Assembly (NCBI RefSeq): GCF_900105765.1 | Contig: NZ_FNTX01000002.1 | Location: 1,612,001 to 1,676,000, forward strand | DNA length: 64,000 bases | Direction of reading: 5' to 3' | Origin: Ruania alba | GTDB taxonomy: Bacteria > Actinomycetota > Actinomycetes > Actinomycetales > Beutenbergiaceae | In this document: one piece after another, positions 1-7,420 of the stretch | Numbering within the stretch: the stretch's first letter is position 1 | How the letters are laid out: every line of letters begins with the position of its first letter | Made by a program: the position numbers and the translations under genes | The notes under the pieces: generated by a model | Seen by the model: only the letters and a program-made list of their open reading frames with translations | Told to the model about the DNA's origin: nothing | Databases searched by the model: none

Positions 1-350
1 GCGACGTCATCACGCTGCGGTATGGCAATCGGGCGCTTGCCCTGCTGGGCGCGAGCCTCAAGGGCGGGACCCGGAACGCCGCCACGGTCACCGGCACCCA
101 GGGCAGGGTGGAGATCGAGCCGACGTTCTTCGCCCCCACCACCCTCACGGTGCGGCCGCAGGGCGGCGAACCGCGGACCCTCACCCCACCGGTGGGCGGC
201 GGCTTCGAGTACCAGGCCGCCGAGGTGGCACGCTGTGTGGCCGCCGGTCGCACGGAGTCCGAGGTGCACTCCTGGGCGGACACGATCGCCGTCATGGAGA
301 TGATGGACGAGGCGCGCCGTCAGTTCGGTGTGGTGCTCCCGGGGGAGTGA
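1..350 (+). CDS. Gfo/Idh/MocA-type oxidoreductase, C-terminal part (5' end outside window)
   Basis: The reading frame is open from the first bases and stops with TGA at 348-350, so only about 115 C-terminal residues are present. The end of the protein (GFEYQAAEVARCVAAGRTES, then SWADTIAVMEMMDEARRQFG) is the usual closing pattern of Gfo/Idh/MocA NAD(P)-dependent sugar or polyol dehydrogenases. It matches the C-terminus of the complete family member at 39259-40245 (EVGRCLAEGRTESDVMPLAD). The Rossmann domain and catalytic lysine motif lie outside the window, so substrate cannot be assigned. It converges on the ABC exporter genes, with a hairpin between them. Confidence 0.8.
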   Translation, partial: DVITLRYGNRALALLGASLKGGTRNAATVTGTQGRVEIEPTFFAPTTLTVRPQGGEPRTLTPPVGGGFEYQAAEVARCVAAGRTESEVHSWADTIAVMEMMDEARRQFGVVLPGE

Positions 351-362
351 GGCGCCCAAGGC

Positions 363-396
363 CCGGGTCGCCGCGACCGCCGTCGCGACGACCCGG
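363..396. terminator. Hairpin between convergent genes
   Basis: Arms CCGGGTCG (363-370) and CGACCCGG (389-396) pair perfectly, and an inner CGCGA/TCGCG stem extends the structure. It lies between two converging stop codons (350 and 401) and could serve both genes. There is no U-tract. Confidence 0.5.
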
Positions 397-400
397 ATGG

Positions 401-1258
401 CTAGCGGCTCAGGTTCTGGAACTGCCGCACCGCCAAGGGCACGAAGACGATCATCACGATCGCCGGCCAGATGAGAGCCCCGCCGATGGCCTGTCCCTCG
501 ATCCAGTAGGTGCTCGTCGCGAGGTCGACACCCGGGGTGTGGAACAGCTCCCGGATGGCCGAGGCGGTCGACGACACCGGGTTCCACGCGGCGACGGTCC
601 CCAGCCAGCCGGGCATCATCTGCGGCGGGGCGAAGACCGAGGAGATGAACCCCAGCGGGAACGCGATCGCGAACAGGTTGCCGGCCGCCTCGGTGTTCTT
701 CACCCGGAGTCCGATCCAGATCCCGACGAAGATCAGCGCGAACCGCAGCCAGAGCAGCAGGGCGAAGGCCGCGAGGGTCTCGCCGAGCGTGCCGCCAGGG
801 CGCCAGCCGATCGCCAGGGCAATGGCCACGATCACGGCGAGATCGACGGCCGCCTGGACGATGTCGGCCACGCCCCGTCCGGTCACCACGGCTGAGGAGG
901 ACATCGGCATGGACCGGAACCGGTCCATGAAGCCCTTCTCCTTGTTGAACGCCACCGGGAAGGCGGTGTTCATGAAACCGAAGGCGATCGTCATCGCGAA
1001 CATGCCCGGCATGGCGTAGTCGATGTACCCCACCCCGGCGCCCATCCCCGTGACGTCCATCGCGCTGCCGAAGACGTAGACGAACATCAGCACCATGACC
1101 ACCGGCATGCCGAGCTGCCAGGCGAACGTGGAAGGCTGGCGTAGCAGGTGCATGAACTCCTGCAACACGATGGTCCAGGTGTCCTTGAGTGCCCAGCGCA
1201 GGCGACTGCCGAGCGTGTCGTCGGTCACGGCGGGCTGGTTTACCGAAGTCGTGCTCAT
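401..1258 (-). CDS. ABC-2 type export permease (DrrB-like)
   Basis: This 285-residue integral membrane protein is the transmembrane half of an ABC exporter. After a hydrophilic N-terminus of about 30 residues there are roughly six hydrophobic segments (for example MPVVMVLMFVYVFG and FALLLWLRFALIFVGIWIGL). The conserved ABC-2 loop text MPGMFAMTIAFGFMNTAFPV and FNKEKGFMDRFRSMPMS is typical of the daunorubicin-resistance DrrB family. The start ATG overlaps the stop of the upstream ATPase gene by 4 bases, so the two are translationally coupled. Export of a lipophilic drug or natural product is the family role; the actual substrate is unknown. Confidence 0.9.
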   Translation of the reverse strand: MSTTSVNQPAVTDDTLGSRLRWALKDTWTIVLQEFMHLLRQPSTFAWQLGMPVVMVLMFVYVFGSAMDVTGMGAGVGYIDYAMPGMFAMTIAFGFMNTAFPVAFNKEKGFMDRFRSMPMSSSAVVTGRGVADIVQAAVDLAVIVAIALAIGWRPGGTLGETLAAFALLLWLRFALIFVGIWIGLRVKNTEAAGNLFAIAFPLGFISSVFAPPQMMPGWLGTVAAWNPVSSTASAIRELFHTPGVDLATSTYWIEGQAIGGALIWPAIVMIVFVPLAVRQFQNLSR

Positions 1259-2232
1259 CGGGTCTCCTCCGTCGGTGCAGCGAGCACGGCCTGATCGCCG
1301 GTCAGCTGCAGGAAGGCTTCATCGAGGGTCGGGCGGCGGAGCGCAATGTCGGCCAGGGTGAGGCCGGCTGCGCGGATCTCCGAGGCCACCTCGGTCAGTG
1401 CACGGACGCCGTCGGGCACCGGCACGCTCAGGGTGGTGCCGCCCTCGTCCGTATCGGGCGCGAGATCCGTCACCCGCCGCACCAGGTCCGCCGCCTGATC
1501 GAGGTCAGCGGGGTCGGCCACCGTCAGCTCGAGACGTTCGTCACCGATGCGGCGCTTCAGTCCTGCCGGGGTGTCCTCGACGAGATTGCGACCGTGGTCG
1601 ACCACGCTGATCCGGTCGCACAGCTGGTCGGCCTCGTCGAGATAGTGGGTGGTCAGCAGCACGGTCGTGCCCTGTGCCGCCAGCTGGCGGATCGCGTGCC
1701 ACACCTCGCGCCGGCCCGCCGGGTCCAGTCCGGTGGTCGGCTCGTCGAGGAACAGCACCTGCGGGGCAAGGATCATCGAGGCCGCCAGATCAAGGCGGCG
1801 GCGCATCCCACCGGAGAACTTCTTCGGCGCTCGATCGGCGGCATCGGTCAGGCTGAACTGCTCGAGCAGTTCGTCCGCGCGCCGCTGAGCCGACGTCTTG
1901 TCGAGGCGGAACAGGCGTCCGAACATCGTCAGGTTCTGGCGCGCGGTGAGCAGGTCGTCGACAGCAGTCTGCTGCCCGGTCAGGCCGATGGCCCGGCGAA
2001 CCAGGCGTGGGTCGGTCCGGACGTCGTGGCCGGCGACGGAGGCCTGACCTTCGTCGAGACGCGTCAGCGTGGTCAAGATGCGCACGGTGGTGGTCTTCCC
2101 GGCGCCGTTGGGCCCGAGCAGCCCGTGCACGGTGCCGCGCGGGACGGCAAGGTCGACGCCGTCGAGCGCGACCGTGGTGCCGTAGCGCTTGGTCAGCCCG
2201 GACGCCTCGACCGCGAGAACGGTTGGTGACAT
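1255..2232 (-). CDS. ABC exporter ATPase (DrrA-like)
   Basis: This protein of about 325 residues is the nucleotide-binding partner of the downstream ABC-2 permease. It has Walker A GPNGAGKTT, signature FSGGMRRRLDLA, Walker B VLFLDEPTTGLD, the switch histidine in TTHYLDEADQLCD, and the C-terminal DrrA-type domain ending in RRPTLDEAFLQLTG. I chose the ATG at 2232 because a strong ribosome site (GGAGGAGGGG) lies directly upstream; a longer frame runs back to 2283 but would cross the operator region. It is divergent from a TetR-family gene, a common arrangement for drug-responsive exporters. Confidence 0.92.
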   Translation of the reverse strand: MSPTVLAVEASGLTKRYGTTVALDGVDLAVPRGTVHGLLGPNGAGKTTTVRILTTLTRLDEGQASVAGHDVRTDPRLVRRAIGLTGQQTAVDDLLTARQNLTMFGRLFRLDKTSAQRRADELLEQFSLTDAADRAPKKFSGGMRRRLDLAASMILAPQVLFLDEPTTGLDPAGRREVWHAIRQLAAQGTTVLLTTHYLDEADQLCDRISVVDHGRNLVEDTPAGLKRRIGDERLELTVADPADLDQAADLVRRVTDLAPDTDEGGTTLSVPVPDGVRALTEVASEIRAAGLTLADIALRRPTLDEAFLQLTGDQAVLAAPTEETR

Positions 2233-2252
2233 ATCCCCTCCTCCTGGGTACG

Positions 2253-2307
2253 GTGTACGCCAAAAGTACTGCGTACGATGCACTCAGTCAAACTGCGTAC
2301 GCTGCAC
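2253..2307. promoter_or_regulatory. Repeated operator-like motif in the divergent exporter/TetR promoter region
   Basis: The 102-base gap between the divergent ATPase and TetR genes contains two 16-base direct repeats, ACTGCGTACGATGCAC (2268-2283) and ACTGCGTACGCTGCAC (2292-2307), which differ at one base. A third shorter copy, GTGTACGC, is at 2253-2260. Each copy centres on GTAC, and GCGTACGC at 2295-2302 is a perfect palindrome. The placement suggests binding sites for the adjacent TetR protein; this is inference. Confidence 0.6.
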
Positions 2308-2334
2308 GCGAAACGATCGGTACAGTGGGATCCC

Positions 2335-3096
2335 ATGGCATCGACCTCACCTGAGACAGCCCGGAACGAGGCGCACGCTCAACTTGTTCGTGCGCTGGAA
2401 CTGCTCTGGCACGGGCATACGCCCGCGGGGCGGGGGCCGAAGCCCGGACTCACCGTGGCGGCGATCGTCGAGGCTGCTATTGAGGTGGCCGACGCGGACG
2501 GAGTCGAGGCACTGTCGATGCGACGCATCGCGCGCGAGCTGGGCGTGGGCACGATGACGCTCTACCGCTATGTGCCGGACAAACGCGTGTTGCTCGCCCT
2601 GGTCCTGGACCGCGTGCTGGCGCCGGTCGGAACTGCGCCGCGAGGTTCGCGTACCTGGCGCGCCACCCTGGAGTCCGATGCGCGTGCAGGGCGGGCACTC
2701 CATCTGCGTCACCCGTGGCTGCTCCAGGTCAATATGACCAGACCTACGCTCGGCCCGGGCAGTGTGGCCGGGCTCGAGCAGACGATGGCGGGACTGACGG
2801 ACTTGCCCATGAGTGACAAGGAGAAGATCAACGTCATCGTTGCGCTCGACGGCTACGTCACCGGCGCTGTGCGAGAGCAGATCTACTACGAACGCGTCAC
2901 CGAGGAGTCCGGTCTCGACGACGAGGCCTTCTGGGGAGCGCAGTTGCCGTTCATGGAGGCGGCCATGGCGTCCGGGAACTACCCAGTGATGGCCTCGCTC
3001 GGTATGGACAGTTTCGACGGCACCTGGGAGGAGACCTTCGATCTGGGCCTGAACTGCTTCCTCGACGGCCTGGAACGGCAGGTCGAGTCGTCCTGA
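2335..3096 (+). CDS. TetR/AcrR-family transcriptional regulator
   Basis: This regulator of about 253 residues has an N-terminal helix-turn-helix: LTVAAIVEAAIEVADADGVE, then SMRRIARELGVGTMTLYRYV, the classic TetR recognition segment, near residues 40-90. The C-terminal half resembles the TetR_C ligand domains of tetracycline-type repressors. ATG 2335 is preferred over an in-frame ATG at 2278, which lies inside the repeated operator motif. It is divergent from the DrrAB-like exporter and is expected to repress that exporter and itself until a ligand binds. The ligand is unknown. Confidence 0.88.
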   Translation: MASTSPETARNEAHAQLVRALELLWHGHTPAGRGPKPGLTVAAIVEAAIEVADADGVEALSMRRIARELGVGTMTLYRYVPDKRVLLALVLDRVLAPVGTAPRGSRTWRATLESDARAGRALHLRHPWLLQVNMTRPTLGPGSVAGLEQTMAGLTDLPMSDKEKINVIVALDGYVTGAVREQIYYERVTEESGLDDEAFWGAQLPFMEAAMASGNYPVMASLGMDSFDGTWEETFDLGLNCFLDGLERQVESS

Positions 3097-3156
3097 AGGT
3101 GCCGCCTGGTCCGGCGGGAAATGAAGCGAGTGCCGTGCCCGGCACATATGCTCGGT

Positions 3157-3744
3157 ATGAGATCGAACTCACAGTTCGTGGTGGGCACGGCAAAGGCTCT
3201 GGGTCTGCTCGCAGCTCTGTTCGCCGTCTTGGGGTGTGCGGCCGAGAGGGTTGAGCCGCTGGTTGAGAGCGAAGAACCGGCCGGTGGCGTCATGGCGGAC
3301 TATCCCTGGTACACCTCCACCGCGGAGCTGGTCAGGGCTTCGACGCTCGTGATCGAGGGGCGAGTGACCGGCTCCTGGGACGACGAGGTAGATCTACGTA
3401 TCGATCCTGGAGGTGACGACCCCGAGGCGGACCCCTGCGTGGGTGTTCCGAACTGTGAGGGCGAGGAAGGGCTCGAACCGGTTCGGATCGTCGAGGTCGA
3501 GGTGAGCCGGATCTGGTCCGGTGCCGAGGTGCACCGCGTACTGGTGTATACGCCTCGAGGCACAGCCGGCGACGGTCCGGACCTGACGATCGGCGCCGAC
3601 TACCTGCTGTTCCTCGCCGGGGACGCTTCGGTCGCCCACCCGCTCAACCCCGATCAAGGTGCCTACCGCGTGGAGGGCGACTCCTATCTCCCCACCAGCG
3701 AGGCGAACACGGTGGCCGTGGAGATCGATGAACTCACCGGGTGA
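3157..3744 (+). CDS. Putative secreted lipoprotein of unknown function
   Basis: This protein of about 195 residues has a lipoprotein signal: a hydrophobic stretch ending in LLAALFAVLGC, with the lipobox cysteine near residue 28. The mature part has no motif I recognise. It is acidic, contains one pair of cysteines (PCVGVPNC) and a beta-rich pattern (STLVIEGRVTGSW, RIVEVEVSRIWSG, TIGADYLLFLAGD) resembling small actinobacterial extracytoplasmic proteins of unknown role. Upstream in-frame ATGs at 3121 and 3148 are possible; ATG 3157 gives the best-shaped signal peptide. It stands alone between the TetR gene and tmk. Confidence 0.65.
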   Translation: MRSNSQFVVGTAKALGLLAALFAVLGCAAERVEPLVESEEPAGGVMADYPWYTSTAELVRASTLVIEGRVTGSWDDEVDLRIDPGGDDPEADPCVGVPNCEGEEGLEPVRIVEVEVSRIWSGAEVHRVLVYTPRGTAGDGPDLTIGADYLLFLAGDASVAHPLNPDQGAYRVEGDSYLPTSEANTVAVEIDELTG

Positions 3745-3801
3745 AGCACCAGCACGTGGCACGCGGCGCCCATTGTGGGTGGACGCCGATAGTCTGCACA
3801 G

Positions 3802-4425
3802 GTGACATCCGGACTCTTCATCTCCTTCGAGGGAGGCGACGGCGCGGGCAAGTCCACCCAGCTCTCGCGGCTGGCCGACTGGATCGAGCAGGCGACCACA
3901 CGTGAAGTGGTGCGCACCCGTGAACCAGGAGGGACCGCCGTCGGGCAGACGTTGCGCGAGGTGCTGCTGCACGGGCAGGACCTCGGGCCGCGTACCGAAG
4001 CACTGCTGTTCGCGGCGGACCGCGCCCACCACGTGGACTCCCTGATCCGGCCCGCTCTGGACCGTGGTGCCGTCGTCTTGACCGACCGGTACCTCGACTC
4101 CTCGGTGGCCTATCAGGCAGGCGGTCGCACCCTGCTGCCGGCGGAGGTGGAGCAGCTCTCGCTCTGGGGTACCGAGCACCTGCTGCCCGCCGTCACCGTA
4201 CTGCTCGACCTGGACCCGGTGCACCTGCCCGAGCGGATCAAGGGTGACCCGGACCGCCTGGAACGAGCCGGCGCCGAATTCCATGTGCGCACCCGCCAGG
4301 CGTTCCTCGATCGAGCGTCAGCCGATCCGCAGCGGTGGCTGGTGATGGACGCCTCTGGGCCGAAGGATCAGGTGGCGGCCGCGATCCGGCACCATGTCGC
4401 ACCCTTGCTGGGGGTCACCCCGTGA
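3802..4425 (+). CDS. tmk: Thymidylate kinase
   Basis: The enzyme phosphorylates dTMP to dTDP with ATP in the dTTP pathway. The 207-residue product starts at GTG 3802 and has the P-loop FEGGDGAGKSTQ near residue 10, the DR(Y/H) motif in VVLTDRYLDSSVAYQAGGR, and length typical of the family. The last bases overlap holB by four (GTGA), so the two genes are translationally coupled. The tmk-holB pair is a standard actinobacterial arrangement. Confidence 0.95.
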   Translation: MTSGLFISFEGGDGAGKSTQLSRLADWIEQATTREVVRTREPGGTAVGQTLREVLLHGQDLGPRTEALLFAADRAHHVDSLIRPALDRGAVVLTDRYLDSSVAYQAGGRTLLPAEVEQLSLWGTEHLLPAVTVLLDLDPVHLPERIKGDPDRLERAGAEFHVRTRQAFLDRASADPQRWLVMDASGPKDQVAAAIRHHVAPLLGVTP

Positions 4426-5558
4426 GCGTCTGGACCGAGTTGGTGGGCCAGGACCGCGCCGTGGAGGTGCTCTCGGCCGCGACGACGAGCGCCACCTCGA
4501 TGACGCACGCCTGGCTGATCACGGGGCCACCCGGGTCCGGCCGGTCCGTGGCCGCCCGCGCGTTCGCTGCCGCCCTGCAGGATCCCGGCGACGCCGACGG
4601 CACCGGGCACCAGGTGCGCACCGCGCTGGCCGGCACCCATGCCGACGTCACCGTATTCGCCACCGAGAAGGTGCAGATCAGCATCACCGAGGCCCGTGAG
4701 CTGGTCAGCCTGTCGCAACGTTCCCCGTCCCAGGGGCGCTGGCGGGTGATCATCGTCGAGGACGCCGACCGGATGACCGAGCGCACCGCGAACGTGCTGC
4801 TCAAGGCGATCGAGGAGCCACCGCCGCGCACCGTCTGGATCCTGTGCGCACCGAGCCCGATGGATGTGCTGGTCACGATCCGCTCCCGGTGCCGGTTGGT
4901 GAACCTGCGGGTGCCGGCGCCGGAGGCGGTCGCCGATCTGCTGGTGCGCCGCGACGGCGTGGACCCCGGTCTCGCGCTCACCTGCGCCCGTGCCGCGCAG
5001 AGTCATATCGGGATGGCGCGGCGGCTGGCCACCCACTCGGACGCCCGCGCCTACCGGGACACCGTGCTGGCAATCCCGACCACTATCCGCGGCGTCGGTG
5101 ACGCGGTACTCGCTGCCCAGACCCTGGTGGAGGATGCCACCGAGCAGTCCAAACTGGCCACGACCGAGCGTGACGCGGCGGAGAAGGCCGAACTGATGCG
5201 CACGATCGGCGCTGAGGAGGGAGCCAGGATCCCGCCGGCACTGCGGGCGCAGATCCGGCAGCTCGAGGAGGAGCAGAAGCGCCGCTCCCGCCGGGCGCTG
5301 ATCGACCTGCTGGACCGGGCCATGCTCGACCTGCTCTCCTTCTACCGGGATGTCCTCGTGACGCAGCTGCGTAGTGACGTCCCGCTGGTGAACGAGGCAC
5401 ATGCGGAACGCATCATCGCTATGGCCGATCACTCCACCCCCGAGCAGTCGGTGCACCGGATGCAGGCCGTCGGGCTGGCGCGCACCAGGGTTGCCGCCGG
5501 CGCTGCCCCGCTGCTCGCCATGGAGGCGCTCACCATCGCACTGCGCCCGCAAGGATGA
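4422..5558 (+). CDS. holB: DNA polymerase III delta' subunit (clamp loader)
   Basis: This clamp-loader subunit of about 378 residues loads the beta sliding clamp. It begins WTELVGQDRAVEVL, followed by a P-loop-like GPPGSGRSVAARAF near residue 35. Then come VEDADRMTERTANVLLKAIE with EEPPPRTVWILCA (the Walker B/sensor I region) and the SRC motif in IRSRCRLVNL. Residues about 240-300 form a charged, probably coiled segment (ERDAAEKAELM, QIRQLEEEQKRRSRR) that is usual in actinobacterial delta'. The GTG start at 4422 overlaps the tmk stop; an in-frame ATG farther upstream lies inside tmk and was rejected. Confidence 0.93.
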   Translation: MSVWTELVGQDRAVEVLSAATTSATSMTHAWLITGPPGSGRSVAARAFAAALQDPGDADGTGHQVRTALAGTHADVTVFATEKVQISITEARELVSLSQRSPSQGRWRVIIVEDADRMTERTANVLLKAIEEPPPRTVWILCAPSPMDVLVTIRSRCRLVNLRVPAPEAVADLLVRRDGVDPGLALTCARAAQSHIGMARRLATHSDARAYRDTVLAIPTTIRGVGDAVLAAQTLVEDATEQSKLATTERDAAEKAELMRTIGAEEGARIPPALRAQIRQLEEEQKRRSRRALIDLLDRAMLDLLSFYRDVLVTQLRSDVPLVNEAHAERIIAMADHSTPEQSVHRMQAVGLARTRVAAGAAPLLAMEALTIALRPQG

Positions 5559-5614
5559 GCCGAGGCTGTGGAAGGCGGCGCGGGGCTAGGTCGTGGCGCC
5601 CGTAGACTGCTGAG

Positions 5615-7126
5615 GTGGTCTCCCGTCCTGCGCGTGCCTGGTCCGCCGTACTCGCTGCCGCCTCCTTGACTGTGCTGACCGCGTGCGCGACGTCGGCTCC
5701 GATGGTGCAGCCCACCGGCAACACCGCCGCGGTTCCGGACGGCCTCGAGGAGTACTACGCCCAGGAGGTGTCCTGGTCCGAGTGTGGGGACAACTTCGAC
5801 TGTGCCGAGGTGTCGGTGCCGATGGACTACGACGATCCTGACGGCGAGACGATCTCCCTCGCGCTGAAAGTGCACCGGGCCGTCGACACCGCTCAGGCGG
5901 CGTTGTTCGTGAACCCCGGTGGGCCCGGTGGGTCCGGGATCGAGATGGTTGAGAACGTCAGCACGTACTTCGGCTCGGAGGTGCTCCGCCAGTTCGACGT
6001 GGTCGGGTTCGATCCTCGCGGTGTGGGCGAGTCCACCGCCGTGCGGTGCTACGACAGTGCCGAGCTGGAGGAGTACTTCACCCTCGAGTTCGACCTCGAG
6101 ACCGATCAAGGATGGACCGACTACGTCGACGCCCTGACCGAGTACGGCGAGGCGTGCGAGCAGAACACCGGGGAGCTCATCGGCCACGTGGACACCGTCA
6201 GCGCCACTCGCGACCTCGACGTGCTCCGTGCCGTGCTCGGGCAGTCCACACTCACCTACCTCGGCTTCTCCTACGGCACCTTCCTCGGGGCGCACTACGC
6301 CGAACTCTTCCCGGACTCCGTCGGGCGCCTCGTGCTCGACGGCGCGGTGGACCCGTCGCTGTCCTACCAGGAGATCACCGCCGGACAGATCGAAGGGTTC
6401 GAGGTGGCCTACCGGTCCTACCTGGAGGACTGCCTCACCGGCGATGACTGTCCGTTCTCCGGGAGCGTGGACGACGCCGTCCAGCAGACCATCGACATGA
6501 TGGACCAGCTCGCCGACACCCCGGTGGAGAGCGGCGAACCGGACCGACCAGTCACCGACTCGGACCTGATGAACGCCATCATCGTCGCGCTGTACAGCGC
6601 GAGCTCCTGGCCGACTCTCACCAGCGCGATCACGGCCCTGAACGACGGGGACGGCTCGCAGGTGCGGTTCCTCTCGGACTTCGCGATGGAGCGGGAGGAC
6701 GATGGCACCTACCCGGCAGACCAGGGCGCGTTCCGCGCCATCGACTGCCTCGACTACCCGGTGCAGCTGGACCGCGAGGCGAGTATGGCCAACGCCGAGG
6801 CGAACACCGAGAACTCGGAGCTGTTCGGAGAATCCCTCAGCTACGGAGAGGTCGGGTGCGCCACGATGCCGGTGTCCTCGGATGCGGAGCGGGAGGAGAT
6901 CCACGCCCCCGGCACTCCGCCGATCGTCGTGATCGGCACCACCCGGGATCCGGCCACCCCGTACGAGTGGGCGGAGTCCCTGGCGGACCAGCTCGAGTCC
7001 GGCGTCTTCATCGGCTACGACGGAGATGGGCACACCGCGTACGGTGCCGGCAGCACGTGCGTCGATGACGCCGTCGAAGCCTTCCTGCTGGACGGTGTGG
7101 TACCCGAGGACGGCCTGGCCTGCTGA
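5615..7126 (+). CDS. Secreted lipoprotein alpha/beta hydrolase, TAP-like (tripeptidyl aminopeptidase family)
   Basis: This 503-residue exported hydrolase has a lipoprotein signal ending in SLTVLTAC near residue 24. It then carries the alpha/beta-hydrolase features of Streptomyces SlpD/TAP-type peptidases: oxyanion motif NPGGPGGSG, nucleophile elbow GFSYGTFLG (serine), the acid in GTTRDPATPYEWA, and the histidine in DGDGHTAYG. The TAP-like C-terminal domain is present. It probably trims peptides at the cell surface. The gene begins at GTG 5615 and is followed by tRNA-Thr; nothing nearby narrows its substrate. Confidence 0.88.
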   Translation: MVSRPARAWSAVLAAASLTVLTACATSAPMVQPTGNTAAVPDGLEEYYAQEVSWSECGDNFDCAEVSVPMDYDDPDGETISLALKVHRAVDTAQAALFVNPGGPGGSGIEMVENVSTYFGSEVLRQFDVVGFDPRGVGESTAVRCYDSAELEEYFTLEFDLETDQGWTDYVDALTEYGEACEQNTGELIGHVDTVSATRDLDVLRAVLGQSTLTYLGFSYGTFLGAHYAELFPDSVGRLVLDGAVDPSLSYQEITAGQIEGFEVAYRSYLEDCLTGDDCPFSGSVDDAVQQTIDMMDQLADTPVESGEPDRPVTDSDLMNAIIVALYSASSWPTLTSAITALNDGDGSQVRFLSDFAMEREDDGTYPADQGAFRAIDCLDYPVQLDREASMANAEANTENSELFGESLSYGEVGCATMPVSSDAEREEIHAPGTPPIVVIGTTRDPATPYEWAESLADQLESGVFIGYDGDGHTAYGAGSTCVDDAVEAFLLDGVVPEDGLAC

Positions 7127-7195
7127 GGCGACCGCTCGGCTGGGCCTGTGCGCGAGAGCCTGGCCGTGAACCCCGCCACAGACGGGGCGACCGTT

Positions 7196-7225
7196 TTGCT
7201 CGACCCCGACGGCGCCAGGTACAGT
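7196..7225 (+). promoter_or_regulatory. Candidate promoter of tRNA-Thr
   Basis: TTGCTC (7196-7201) and TACAGT (7220-7225) are separated by 18 bases. The -10 box ends 27 bases before the mature tRNA 5' end, as expected for a stand-alone tRNA gene. Confidence 0.5.
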
Positions 7226-7252
7226 GGGCCCCGCTCGTCGCCAGACGCGCAC

Positions 7253-7328
7253 GCCGCCTTAGCTCAGTCGGCAGAGCGATTCACTCGTAATGAATAGGTC
7301 ATCGGTTCGATTCCGATAGGCGGCTCCA
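7253..7328 (+). tRNA. tRNA-Thr (anticodon CGT)
   Basis: A full cloverleaf can be drawn. The acceptor stem GCCGCCT (7253-7259) pairs with AGGCGGC (7318-7324). The D-arm is GCTC/GAGC. The anticodon stem ATTCA/TGAAT carries the loop CTCGTAA with anticodon CGT, reading ACG threonine codons. The T-arm is ATCGG-TTCGATT-CCGAT. The discriminator base is T7325 and CCA is encoded at 7326-7328. Confidence 0.96.
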
Positions 7329-7334
7329 CTCGAT

Positions 7335-7370
7335 GATTGGCCCGGTTCCCCGCAGGGGCCCGGGCCAATC
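7335..7370 (+). terminator. Hairpin terminator after tRNA-Thr
   Basis: GATTGGCCCGG (7335-7345) pairs perfectly with CCGGGCCAATC (7360-7370). The loop itself contains CCCC/GGGG. It starts seven bases after the tRNA CCA and lies before the converging phosphoketolase stop. Confidence 0.75.
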
Positions 7371-7420
7371 GCATGCTTGACCGCACGAGGGCAAACTTTG
7401 CCGTTCCGAAGCACTCGCTC

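Noticed and set aside
4368-5552. Long antisense frame opposite holB
   Set aside because: It has no family text or ribosome site and mirrors GC-rich codon bias; similar antisense frames over the other genes were also rejected.
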